Shown here in pieces: positions 1 to 6,070 of a stretch of 6,070 nucleotides of DNA. The DNA comes from an uncultured Prevotella sp. (GTDB lineage Bacteria; Bacteroidota; Bacteroidia; Bacteroidales; Bacteroidaceae). The first letter of the stretch is position 1. Each line of letters begins with the position of its first letter. The notes under the pieces are model-generated. The model worked only from the letters and a program-made list of their open reading frames with translations. It was not told the origin of the DNA and searched no databases. Made by a program: the position numbers and the translations under genes. The stretch lies in contig USQD01000129.1 of the NCBI GenBank assembly GCA_900556795.1, positions 1-6,070 of the forward strand. Direction: 5' to 3'.

Positions 1-62
1 CAGAAGACGGCATACGAGATTCCGAAACGTGACTGGAGTTCAGACGTGTGCTCTTCCGATCT
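1..62 (+). other. Illumina TruSeq P7/index adapter (artefact)
   Basis: Bases 1-20 match the Illumina P7 flow-cell sequence lacking its first four bases. Bases 21-28 (tccgaaac) are an index; the reverse complement GTTTCGGA is, from memory, TruSeq index 21. Bases 29-62 match the 34-base TruSeq read-2 primer region ending in CTCTTCCGATCT. Translated from the GTG at 29, it gives the well-known artefact peptide [11 protein letters not shown]. This is untrimmed read-through adapter joined to the contig edge, not genomic DNA, and should be removed before annotation. Confidence 0.98.
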
Positions 63-808
63 ATCGCGGTTATTTCAACATCAGCAAGGTGGGCGATACC
101 TTTATTAATATGGAGGCATTCGGCAAGGGGCAGGTTTATGTCAACGGACATGCCCTCGGCCGCTTCTGGCAGATTGGCCCTCAGCAGACCTTATATCTTC
201 CAGGCTGCTGGTTGAAGAAGGGCAAGAACGAGGTGATTGTTCTCGACGTTGTAGGTCCTAAGGGTGAAGCAGGAAAGCCAGGTTCTACCGTGGCTCCTAC
301 CGCTTTCTGCCAGGATCATCCTGAGCTTGACAAGCTGAATCTCGAAAAGAGCAACAAGCACAACGAGCCGGGCCATCGCATGGATCTGAATTCTGAGACC
401 CCAGTATTGAAGGGTGAGTTCAAGGCTGGCAACGGCTGGCAGACCATCAAGCTCGACAAGCCTGTAACAGGTCGCTACTTCGCCATCCAGGCAGAAAGCA
501 GCCAGAGCGGCGACAGCCAGATTGCCATCGCCGAGGTTTATCTCCAGGATGCACAGGGCAACCGCATCGACCGCAACAACTGGGTAGCCTTCTATGCCGA
601 CAGCGAGAAGGGCAACTCAACACTCGACAAGATGTTTGACTTGCAGGAGAGCACTTACTGGCAGACCGAAAAGGGTGCCAACTTCCCACACCTCGGCATC
701 GTGGATATGGGCAAGGAGGTTACCATCTCAGCCTTCGAGTACTTGCCACGTGCCGAACAGGGAGCTCCAGGAAGCGTGAAGGGCTTCAAGCTCTATGTAA
801 AGAAATAA
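63..808 (+). CDS. GH35 beta-galactosidase, C-terminal fragment
   Basis: This is the 3' end of a glycoside hydrolase family 35 beta-galactosidase, which removes terminal galactose from oligo- or polysaccharides. Bacteroidales homologues are usually exported to the periplasm or cell surface. The first native complete codon is at 65. The opening part, to about base 290, is a jelly-roll beta-sandwich typical of the GH35 C-terminal region (motifs [12 protein letters not shown], then GPQQTLYLP and [10 protein letters not shown]). After a polar linker (about 291-405), bases about 406-805 resemble a discoidin (F5/8 type C) carbohydrate-binding domain ([20 protein letters not shown], ending in [11 protein letters not shown] before TAA). 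The catalytic barrel and signal peptide are lost at the contig edge; full-length relatives are about 750-800 residues. The apparent start at 29 is adapter, so the protein has no native N-terminus here. Family assignment is confident; substrate is not known. Confidence 0.88.
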
Positions 809-811
809 ATG

Positions 812-845
812 AAAAGAGGGAGACAGAAAGTCTTCCTCTTTTTTT
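812..845 (+). terminator. Intrinsic terminator of the GH35 gene
   Basis: Bases 812-824 pair with 830-842, giving a 13-bp stem with one G-U pair (820/834) and a five-base AGAAA loop. The right arm runs into a T-tract at 839-845, followed by more T-rich sequence to about 859. It begins three bases after the stop codon, so it ends the beta-galactosidase transcript and insulates fhs downstream. Confidence 0.9.
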
Positions 846-893
846 ATTTTGTTTTTTTATACATTATTATTCTAATATGTGAATACTTTTCCG

Positions 894-901
894 TACCTTT
901 G
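894..901 (+). promoter_or_regulatory. fhs promoter -7 box
   Basis: TACCTTTG matches the Bacteroidetes primary-sigma -7 consensus TAnnTTTG, with the extended GCACC after it. No TTTG is seen at the expected -33 position (around 871-874). Transcription would start near 905-909, leaving a leader of only about 15-20 A/T-rich bases before the ATG at 925. There is no Shine-Dalgarno sequence, as is usual in this phylum. Confidence 0.7.
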
Positions 902-924
902 CACCATAAAAACTATTTATTCTT

Positions 925-2589
925 ATGTTGACAGATATTGAAATAGCTAAATCAGTAAAACTGCGCCCTATCAATGAGGTAGCTGCAGAACTTGGAATCC
1001 ATGAAGACCAAGTGGAAAACTACGGCCGTTACATCGCTAAGATTACTACGGACAAAATTGACAGAAACAAGTTTAAGAACCATCATCTTATCCTCGTTAC
1101 CGCTATCAGTCCTACCAAGGCTGGTAATGGAAAGACCACCGTATCAGTAGGTCTCGCACTCGGTATGCAGAAGATTGGCAAGAAGGCTGTTGTTGCATTG
1201 CGCGAACCTTCTCTCGGTCCTTGCTTCGGAATGAAGGGTGGTGCTGCCGGTGGCGGTTATGCCCAGGTATTGCCAATGGATAAGATCAACCTCCATTTCA
1301 CTGGCGACTTCCATGCCATCACAGAAGCTAACAACATGATTGCCGCCCTCCTGGACAACTACCGTTTCCAGCACGAGGCTGAGGGATTCAAGCTCAAGAA
1401 GATACTCTGGCGCCGTGTGATGGACGTCAACGACCGTGGCTTGCGTCGCATCATTACCGGTATCGGTGACAAGAACGGCATCGAGACAGAGGCTGGATTC
1501 GACATCACTCCTGCTTCTGAAATCATGGCTATCATGTGTTTCGCAACAAGCGTAGACGATCTCCGTCGTCGCATCGACAATATTCTCCTCGGCATCACTG
1601 AGGATGACAAACCATTCACTGTCAAGGATATGGGTGTAGGTGGCTGTATCGTTGCCCTCCTCCTCGATGCCTTGAAGCCAAACCTGGTTCAGACTACCGA
1701 GGGCACTCCTGCCTTCGTTCACTGCGGACCTTTCGCTAACATTGCCCATGGCTGCAACTCTATCATGGCTACTGCAGCTGCCCTCGAATATGGCGACTAT
1801 GCTATCACAGAGGCTGGATTCGGTGCTGACCTCGGTGCTGAGAAATTCTACAACATCAAGTGCCGCAAGACTGGTCTGCAGCCAGACCTTACCGTTCTCG
1901 TTGTTACTCTCCAGGCATTGAAGATGCACGGTGGCGTGGCTCAGGAAGATATCAAAAAGCCAAACGTTGCAGGTATGGAAGCTGGCTACTGGAACCTCGA
2001 CAAGCACGTGAAGAACCTTCAGAGCTTCGGTCAGACCGTTGTCATCGCTTTCAACAAGTTTGCTACTGATACCGATGAGGAGATTGAGGTATTGCGCCAG
2101 CATTGCGAGGAGATGGGTTGCGGATTCGCCGTGAACAGTGCCTTCGCCGAAGGTGGCAAGGGTGCGATGGAATTGGCAGAGCTCGTAGTGAAGACCATCG
2201 ATGAGCGTCCATCTGCTCCTCTCTACTTCACTTACGCTGATGAGGATTCTGTAGAAGAGAAGATTGAGAAGGTTGCGTTCAATCTCTATGGTGCCGGCAG
2301 CGTAACCATGAGCGATTCTGCAAAGGCTATGATTGATGAGATCAAGAAGTTGGGTGCAGAGAAGTTCCCTATCTGTATTGCCAAGACTCAGTACAGTTTC
2401 TCTACCGATGCCAAGGCTTACGGTCCTACAGAAGGCTTCGAACTCCACGTTCGTGACATCACCCTGAACATGGGTGCTGAAATGATCGTAGTCATCGCTG
2501 GTCCTATCATGCGTATGCCAGGCTTGCCAAAGAGCCCACAGGCTGAGCGTATTGACGTGGTGAATGGTGAAATTACAGGTCTTTCATAA
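925..2589 (+). CDS. fhs: Formate--tetrahydrofolate ligase
   Basis: This cytosolic enzyme joins formate to tetrahydrofolate using ATP to make 10-formyl-THF, feeding purine and other one-carbon synthesis. The 554 residues match the usual bacterial length of about 555-560, so the gene is complete. Visible motifs are the P-loop-like [11 protein letters not shown] (62-72), [20 protein letters not shown] (93-112) containing the first family signature, [10 protein letters not shown] (124-133), IAHGCNS (273-279), [13 protein letters not shown] (295-307), and the second signature region [12 protein letters not shown] (326-337). The last departs from the classic VA-x-x-RALK pattern: Gln330 sits where Arg is usual. 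The ATG at 925 is supported by the family N-terminus and by the promoter just upstream. The gene is flanked by terminators at 812-845 and 2597-2633, so it is a monocistronic unit. No folD or fchA neighbour is present in this window. Identity is very secure. Confidence 0.97.
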   Translation: MLTDIEIAKSVKLRPINEVAAELGIHEDQVENYGRYIAKITTDKIDRNKFKNHHLILVTAISPTKAGNGKTTVSVGLALGMQKIGKKAVVALREPSLGPCFGMKGGAAGGGYAQVLPMDKINLHFTGDFHAITEANNMIAALLDNYRFQHEAEGFKLKKILWRRVMDVNDRGLRRIITGIGDKNGIETEAGFDITPASEIMAIMCFATSVDDLRRRIDNILLGITEDDKPFTVKDMGVGGCIVALLLDALKPNLVQTTEGTPAFVHCGPFANIAHGCNSIMATAAALEYGDYAITEAGFGADLGAEKFYNIKCRKTGLQPDLTVLVVTLQALKMHGGVAQEDIKKPNVAGMEAGYWNLDKHVKNLQSFGQTVVIAFNKFATDTDEEIEVLRQHCEEMGCGFAVNSAFAEGGKGAMELAELVVKTIDERPSAPLYFTYADEDSVEEKIEKVAFNLYGAGSVTMSDSAKAMIDEIKKLGAEKFPICIAKTQYSFSTDAKAYGPTEGFELHVRDITLNMGAEMIVVIAGPIMRMPGLPKSPQAERIDVVNGEITGLS

Positions 2590-2596
2590 ATACGAT

Positions 2597-2633
2597 AAAA
2601 GGCTGCTTCCCGAAGCGGGAAGCAGCCTTTTTT
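2597..2633. terminator. Terminator between convergent fhs and queH
   Basis: GGCTGCTTCCC (2601-2611) pairs with GGGAAGCAGCC (2617-2627), extended by AAAA (2597-2600) with the first T residues of 2628-2633. This gives a GC-rich stem of about 15 bp with a small loop. A six-T run follows on the + strand for fhs. On the - strand the stem is followed by four T, so the same hairpin, lying just past the queH stop, could also end queH transcripts. Confidence 0.93.
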
Positions 2634-2637
2634 AATC

Positions 2638-3243
2638 TTATCTCATGCTGAATTCACAACCGCAATACAGCTGGTTATAGAATTCATTGATTCTCAATAA
2701 TTCACCACGGCGATTCTGCAAACCGCCCTTTCTCCAATTCATGTCCCACCACTCAACGTCCGGGCAACCTTCTACGGCGATATGTCCGGCTGCATCTATC
2801 TGCTGGATATTCTTCCATCTCGAAGAAGCCAGGGTAGTGGTAAGCAGATGGAATCCATGCTCCTGCGCATACCTTGCTGCATGCTTCAAACGATAGAGGA
2901 AGCAAGCCGAGCATCTGCTGCCCCTTTCCGGCTCCTGTTCCAATCCCTTGATGGTGGCAAGCCATTCCTCATGGTCATACTCATCCTCTACATACGGCAC
3001 CCCCTGCGCTTCCAGGAAGCGCATCAGCTCGTGCTTGCGAATTTCAAACTCCTGTAAGGGATAAATGTTACTGTTGCTGAAATATACCGTCGGCTTCATG
3101 CCGTTGCGAAGCATACACTCTACAATCGCTGACGAACAAGGCGCACAGCAGGCATGCAGCAACACTTCATGTCCTTCTGCCTTGCTACCATCAGGAAGTG
3201 ATAGTTTCACGAATTTATATTGTTCTTCTACTGGAATCTTCAT
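2638..3243 (-). CDS. queH: Epoxyqueuosine reductase QueH
   Basis: QueH (formerly DUF208) catalyses the last step of queuosine synthesis, reducing epoxyqueuosine to queuosine at the wobble position of GUN-anticodon tRNAs. It is an iron-sulfur alternative to the cobalamin-dependent QueG. From the ATG at 3243 the protein is 201 residues. It shows LLHACCAPCS (Cys32, 33, 36), YFSNSNIYP (54-62), the RCSAC pair (Cys111, 114), the TTTLASSRWKN segment (135-145), WRKGG (170-174) and the C-terminal YCGCEFS (Cys194, 196). These cysteines are the family's expected metal-cluster ligands. The frame stays open upstream to a TTG at 3309, but those 22 residues encode a run of Phe/Leu from a T-tract and an RNA hairpin, so I reject that start. 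The gene converges on fhs and has its own promoter about 85 bases upstream. Identity is confident from the motif set. Confidence 0.93.
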   Translation of the reverse strand: MKIPVEEQYKFVKLSLPDGSKAEGHEVLLHACCAPCSSAIVECMLRNGMKPTVYFSNSNIYPLQEFEIRKHELMRFLEAQGVPYVEDEYDHEEWLATIKGLEQEPERGSRCSACFLYRLKHAARYAQEHGFHLLTTTLASSRWKNIQQIDAAGHIAVEGCPDVEWWDMNWRKGGLQNRRGELLRINEFYNQLYCGCEFSMR

Positions 3244-3259
3244 TTTCTTTGAACTAAAT

Positions 3260-3304
3260 AAAAAAAAACAAATGGAGTACAGTCCTCTCGACACCCCCCA
3301 TTTG
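3260..3304 (-). terminator. Terminator-like hairpin in the queH leader
   Basis: On the - strand, CAAATGG (3304-3298) pairs with CCATTTG (3275-3269), extended inwards by a G-U (3297/3276) and a G-C (3296/3277), giving nine pairs. The apical part can form a short GTC/GAC stem (3292-3290 with 3284-3282). Nine T follow at once (3268-3260). This is the form of an intrinsic terminator, but it lies between the predicted queH promoter and the queH ATG at 3243. It could attenuate queH or stop read-through from the metallophosphoesterase gene. It works only in the - direction, since no T-run follows on the + strand. Confidence 0.55.
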
Positions 3305-3328
3305 CCCAAATATATGCGAAAACTAGTG

Positions 3329-3359
3329 CAAAGATACGATTTTTATTCGTATTCACAAA
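3329..3359 (-). promoter_or_regulatory. queH promoter (-33 and -7 boxes)
   Basis: Read on the - strand, TTTG (3359-3356) is followed after exactly 19 bases by TATCTTTG (3336-3329). This is the canonical Bacteroidetes TTTG-N19-TAnnTTTG arrangement. Transcription would begin around 3321-3325, giving a leader of roughly 80 bases that contains the hairpin at 3260-3304. Confidence 0.75.
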
Positions 3360-3365
3360 AGTTTC

Positions 3366-3379
3366 GGCAAATATTTACC
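3366..3379. promoter_or_regulatory. Near-palindrome upstream of queH promoter
   Basis: GGCAAATATTTACC matches its own reverse complement at 12 of 14 positions, with the perfect core AAATATTT at 3369-3376. It lies seven bases upstream of the queH -33 box, centred about 50 bases before the predicted start, where an activator or repressor might bind. No regulator can be named, and A/T-rich palindromes of this size arise by chance. Confidence 0.25.
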
Positions 3380-3429
3380 ACAATCTTTGTGTTTTAAGAG
3401 AGTATTTGTATTTTATTAACGTATACACG

Positions 3430-4566
3430 TCATTTTAAAGTTCTTTTTAACGTTATTACCGTCATCTCAGGCCATGCCCCCAATCGGAACGGAAAGGAAC
3501 CGCCGATGCCCGATGAAACGTTCAGCATCTGGCTACCCTTGCGATAAACCCCACCCCACTCCTTGAATGCCATACGGGCTGGTGTCCACTTGCCTATCTG
3601 CAACTGTCCTGCATGCGTATGTCCTGCCAGCGTCAGCTGGATAGGTCTGTCCCATACCTCTCGGCGCCAGTGATGAGGATCATGAGTCAGCAGTATCTTG
3701 AATCCTTCCTTCTTCAGTCCCTTCATCGCCTTTGGCAATTTGCTGCGGTTGCTGAAAGGAGGCTGTCCGGCATTCTCAACACCGATGATATCTATGGAAG
3801 CCATACCATGACTCACGGTATAGTGCTCGTTCATCAACTGATGCCAACCCAACTGGCGTTGATAGTTATAGAGCAGCTTCCAGTTGTTTTTCAGTCCGCC
3901 TAGCGTATGATTATTACCATACTCACAGTAATCGTGATTGCCCCATACCGAGAAGATGCCATCGTGGGCATGTAGCTGCTGCAGCGTCTCCAGATAAGGT
4001 TCCACCTCCCGGGCATCATTGTTCACCAGGTCACCCGTAAAGAGCATCATGTCAGGCTCTTCATTATTGGCTGCATCCACCACCTTCTGCACAAAGTCAC
4101 TGTCCTTAGGGAAAGACCCCAGATGGAAATCAGTGAAATGCAACAGACGATAACCGTCAAAATAGGGTGGCAGATCAGGCGATTCATAGGTCACATACCT
4201 CATCTCCAACCGCTTCCAGCCCTCAATGAATCCGAAGGCAAACCATCCCGCCAGTGCCAGCGCTGGAAGAAGGGCGAAGAACCACGGCATCATGAAATCG
4301 AAGAGGATGAATACCACCTTGGGCATCACCGAAAACAGAATCGTGGTAAAGAGAATGCGGACGGAAAGCTTATGAAAGAAACCCATCTGCAGTCCTACCT
4401 CGGCAAGCAGAAGCAGCAAGGAAGGCACCCACCACAGAATGGCTAGCACCCAAGGCCACTCACTCACCCCCAGATGCCAGAGCCAGATGTCGGGCAACAG
4501 AGCAAGCCCTGCCATGCCTATTATATATAAGAAGGATCTAAAAAACTTTCTAATTACCTTTTTCAT
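3430..4566 (-). CDS. Membrane-anchored metallophosphoesterase
   Basis: This is a calcineurin-like phosphoesterase of 378 residues with an N-terminal membrane domain. Residues about 11-31, 38-57, 71-91 and 94-114 are hydrophobic and suggest four transmembrane helices. The catalytic domain follows from about 136, with the two-metal motifs in order: DFH (Asp146, His148), GDLVNN (Asp179), GNHD (Asn210, His211), THDPHHW (His295) and GHTHAG (His316, His318). All expected metal ligands are present, so it should be active. The layout resembles YkuE/YaeI-type enzymes, some of which act on lipid-linked phosphates or pyrophosphates (for example LpxG on UDP-diacylglucosamine). Substrate cannot be read from this sequence. 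The start at 4566 gives MKKVIRKFF ahead of the first helix, and a promoter box lies 27 bases upstream. It is transcribed toward queH, with no clear terminator right after its stop. Confidence 0.9.
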   Translation of the reverse strand: MKKVIRKFFRSFLYIIGMAGLALLPDIWLWHLGVSEWPWVLAILWWVPSLLLLLAEVGLQMGFFHKLSVRILFTTILFSVMPKVVFILFDFMMPWFFALLPALALAGWFAFGFIEGWKRLEMRYVTYESPDLPPYFDGYRLLHFTDFHLGSFPKDSDFVQKVVDAANNEEPDMMLFTGDLVNNDAREVEPYLETLQQLHAHDGIFSVWGNHDYCEYGNNHTLGGLKNNWKLLYNYQRQLGWHQLMNEHYTVSHGMASIDIIGVENAGQPPFSNRSKLPKAMKGLKKEGFKILLTHDPHHWRREVWDRPIQLTLAGHTHAGQLQIGKWTPARMAFKEWGGVYRKGSQMLNVSSGIGGSFPFRLGAWPEMTVITLKRTLK

Positions 4567-4592
4567 TTACCTCTTCAAGTATTACTCAGGTG

Positions 4593-4600
4593 CAAAGGTA
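4593..4600 (-). promoter_or_regulatory. Metallophosphoesterase promoter -7 box
   Basis: The - strand reads TACCTTTG here (TAnnTTTG consensus). The wider 13 bases GTACCTTTGCACC (4601-4589) are identical to those at 893-905 before fhs. No TTTG lies at the expected -33 spacing. Transcription would start near 4585-4589, leaving a leader of about 20 bases. Confidence 0.65.
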
Positions 4601-4651
4601 CATAAAATTCTGATAAACCGATCACGTTTGTAGATGTTTAACTTTATTTTT

Positions 4652-4682
4652 TTTGCCAATTCATCTCTTTGCAGTATCTTTG
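4652..4682 (+). promoter_or_regulatory. Serine hydrolase promoter (-33 and -7 boxes)
   Basis: TTTG (4652-4655) is followed after exactly 19 bases by TATCTTTG (4675-4682), the canonical Bacteroidetes primary-sigma promoter. Transcription would start around 4686-4690, about 30 bases before the ATG at 4720. It is divergent from the metallophosphoesterase promoter, whose -7 box lies about 50 bases away. Confidence 0.8.
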
Positions 4683-4719
4683 CAAGCCGTAAACTTTAAA
4701 AAACATCATCAAATTTAAT

Positions 4720-6033
4720 ATGGCAAGAAGACTCAGAAAGAAAAGAATAGCTATCATATTGCTCACATTCACAGCCATCATCGCATGGTCTACACATAGT
4801 TGCGTATCACGCTGCACCTCATCTTCGGATAAGGAAAAAGCAAAGGATACGCTCCCCAAGGCACATATCAACGATTCCATCAGCAATGCACTCACCGATG
4901 GAAAGGAATACCATAAGATGGATTCACTCGTGGAGAGATACCTCAAGCGATGGGAAATCAACGGTGCCCAGCTTGTCATCACCCGCAACGACTCCCTGCT
5001 CTATGCCCGCGGTTTCGGATGGGCAGATAAGGAAAGGGGCATCAGAATGGAACCGAACATGCTGATGCGCTTCGCCTCTGTATCAAAGCTTATCACTGCT
5101 GTAGGCATCATGAAACTGCAGGAGATGAAGAAGCTCAAGATGAACGAGAAGGTATTCGGACCTAAGGGAATCCTGAACGATACCACCTACAACAACAGCA
5201 TCAAGGATCAGCGCTACTACAATATCACCGTAGAGCAGCTGCTGCGCCATCAGGCTGGTTTCAACAACTATGCCGGCGACCCGGTATCCTCTACCCGCTA
5301 CATCATGATGCAGAACCATCTCACTACTCCTCCTGACCATAAGACGCTGCTCAAGATTCTCCTGAAGCGTCATCTGGGGTATACTCCGGGCGAAGGCAAA
5401 TGCTACAGCAATCTGGGCTACATGATCCTCTCCATGATCATCGAGAAGAAGAGCAGAATGAAGTATGAGAACTTCATGCAGAAGTACGTGCTCCAACCTG
5501 CCGGATGCTACGATATGCATATTGCCGGCACCTACTATAAGGACCGTCGGCCTAACGAGACGAAGTATTACATGCACCAGGGCAGTATCCCGGTATATGA
5601 ATACAACAACAGTGGCAGAATGGTTGAAAAATGTTATGGCGATACCGACCTTCCTCGCCTCTCCGGTGCCGGAGCATGGTGTGGTTCCGCAGCAGAGTTG
5701 AGCCGTCTCATCGCCAGCATCGACGGTATGCCTCATGTCAAGGACATCCTTAGCAAGAAGAGCATCCAGTTCATGACTACCGAGCAGCCCGACCATCAGT
5801 ATTCCATCGGTTGGAACTACACTCCAAAGAGCAATCGTCCGTGGATTCGTACCGGTTCTCTTGCCGGCACCTCCGCCATTGTCCTGAAGTACCCCGACGG
5901 CCAGTGCTGGATTCTCATCACCAACACCTCCACCTGGAAGGGTCACGGCTTCAGCAACGACTCCATGGCATTCTTTGAGAAGCTCCGCAAACAGTTCATG
6001 GCAGATATGCCGAAGAAGGATTTGTTCATATAA
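4720..6033 (+). CDS. Exported serine hydrolase, class C beta-lactamase fold
   Basis: This 437-residue protein belongs to the beta-lactamase class C / DD-peptidase / esterase superfamily. A basic N-terminus (MARRLRKKR) and a hydrophobic stretch at 10-24 indicate export or membrane anchoring. Cys28 and Cys32 follow, but there is no good lipobox, so lipoprotein status is doubtful. The catalytic domain runs from about 65 to 425. The nucleophile motif SVSK puts Ser120 and Lys123 in place, and YSN is at 229-231. The third motif is RTGS (377-380) rather than the KTG of true class C beta-lactamases, followed by LAGTSAIVL. The loss of that Lys points to an esterase, peptidase or D-amino acid-type hydrolase, not a resistance enzyme; the substrate is unknown. 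The start at 4720 fits the canonical promoter 38 bases upstream. It is divergent from the metallophosphoesterase, and both are probably envelope proteins. Confidence 0.88.
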   Translation: MARRLRKKRIAIILLTFTAIIAWSTHSCVSRCTSSSDKEKAKDTLPKAHINDSISNALTDGKEYHKMDSLVERYLKRWEINGAQLVITRNDSLLYARGFGWADKERGIRMEPNMLMRFASVSKLITAVGIMKLQEMKKLKMNEKVFGPKGILNDTTYNNSIKDQRYYNITVEQLLRHQAGFNNYAGDPVSSTRYIMMQNHLTTPPDHKTLLKILLKRHLGYTPGEGKCYSNLGYMILSMIIEKKSRMKYENFMQKYVLQPAGCYDMHIAGTYYKDRRPNETKYYMHQGSIPVYEYNNSGRMVEKCYGDTDLPRLSGAGAWCGSAAELSRLIASIDGMPHVKDILSKKSIQFMTTEQPDHQYSIGWNYTPKSNRPWIRTGSLAGTSAIVLKYPDGQCWILITNTSTWKGHGFSNDSMAFFEKLRKQFMADMPKKDLFI

Positions 6034-6041
6034 ATAGGATT

Positions 6042-6066
6042 TTCTATATAGAAAAAAGATATAGAA
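6042..6066 (+). repeat. A/T-rich inverted repeat after the serine hydrolase gene
   Basis: TTCTATAT (6042-6049) pairs with ATATAGAA (6059-6066) around a nine-base loop. In addition, TTCTATATAGAA (6042-6053) is itself a perfect palindrome. It lies eight bases after the stop, where a terminator is expected, but no T-tract is visible before the window ends at 6070, so the role is uncertain. Confidence 0.35.
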
Positions 6067-6070
6067 TGCA

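Noticed and set aside
29..62. GTG start and N-terminal peptide [11 protein letters not shown] for the GH35 protein
   Set aside because: These bases are Illumina adapter, so neither the start nor the peptide is natural.
1144..2448. Long open frame (434 codons) antisense to fhs
   Set aside because: It is fully overlapped by the unmistakable fhs gene, has no promoter and resembles no family. Biased codon use in fhs avoids the triplets that would give stops on the opposite strand.
3243..3325. preQ1 riboswitch in the queH leader
   Set aside because: Queuosine genes invite this idea, but I could not find the conserved preQ1-I aptamer elements or its A-rich pseudoknot tail on the transcribed strand. 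Only the terminator-like hairpin is supported.
3065..3397. 110-codon + strand frame across the queH start and leader
   Set aside because: It runs antisense through queH coding sequence, the A-tract and the promoter. It has no promoter and no recognisable protein.
3419..3430. ACGTATACACGT as a metallophosphoesterase terminator
   Set aside because: It has only four-base arms, overlaps the stop codon and is not followed by a T-run on the - strand.
4123..4446. 107-codon + strand frame inside the metallophosphoesterase gene
   Set aside because: It is a polar, low-complexity antisense translation of the transmembrane-coding region.
4772..4815. Lipoprotein signal at Cys28 of the serine hydrolase
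   Set aside because: The residues before Cys28 (Thr-His-Ser) do not fit a lipobox. A plain signal peptide or anchor is equally likely.
5083..5946. 287-codon open frame antisense to the serine hydrolase gene
   Set aside because: It lies inside a gene with clear catalytic motifs, and its translation looks like a low-complexity shadow with no recognisable domain.

Overview
The window looks like a metagenome-assembled contig end from a Bacteroidales bacterium, most likely of the Prevotella/Segatella type. The evidence is four promoter boxes of the Bacteroidetes form TAnnTTTG, no clear Shine-Dalgarno-led starts, and the mix of genes: a GH35 beta-galactosidase ending in a discoidin-like domain, Fhs and QueH. 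The species call is inference from gene style, not a database match.

Layout. Bases 1-62 are not biological: they are an Illumina TruSeq P7/index adapter, and the contig effectively starts at about base 63. Bases 63-808 (+) hold the C-terminal end of a secreted GH35 beta-galactosidase, closed by a strong intrinsic terminator. Bases 925-2589 (+) hold a complete formate--tetrahydrofolate ligase (fhs) with its own promoter. Its hairpin terminator also faces the end of the converging queH gene (2638-3243, -), which encodes the iron-sulfur type epoxyqueuosine reductase. A four-helix membrane metallophosphoesterase (3430-4566, -) lies upstream of queH on the same strand. A divergent promoter region separates it from an exported class C beta-lactamase-fold serine hydrolase (4720-6033, +). 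The window ends 37 bases later.

How the genes work together. They do not form one pathway. They are single-gene transcription units, each with its own promoter: polysaccharide use (GH35), one-carbon metabolism (fhs), tRNA queuosine modification (queH), and two envelope hydrolases.

I found no mobile element, CRISPR array, RNA gene or defence system, and no convincing new multi-gene system. The points most worth a second look are a terminator-like hairpin followed by nine U between the predicted queH promoter and its start codon (possible attenuation), a near-palindrome just upstream of that promoter, a shared extended -7 motif at all four promoters, and the adapter, which creates a false protein N-terminus.
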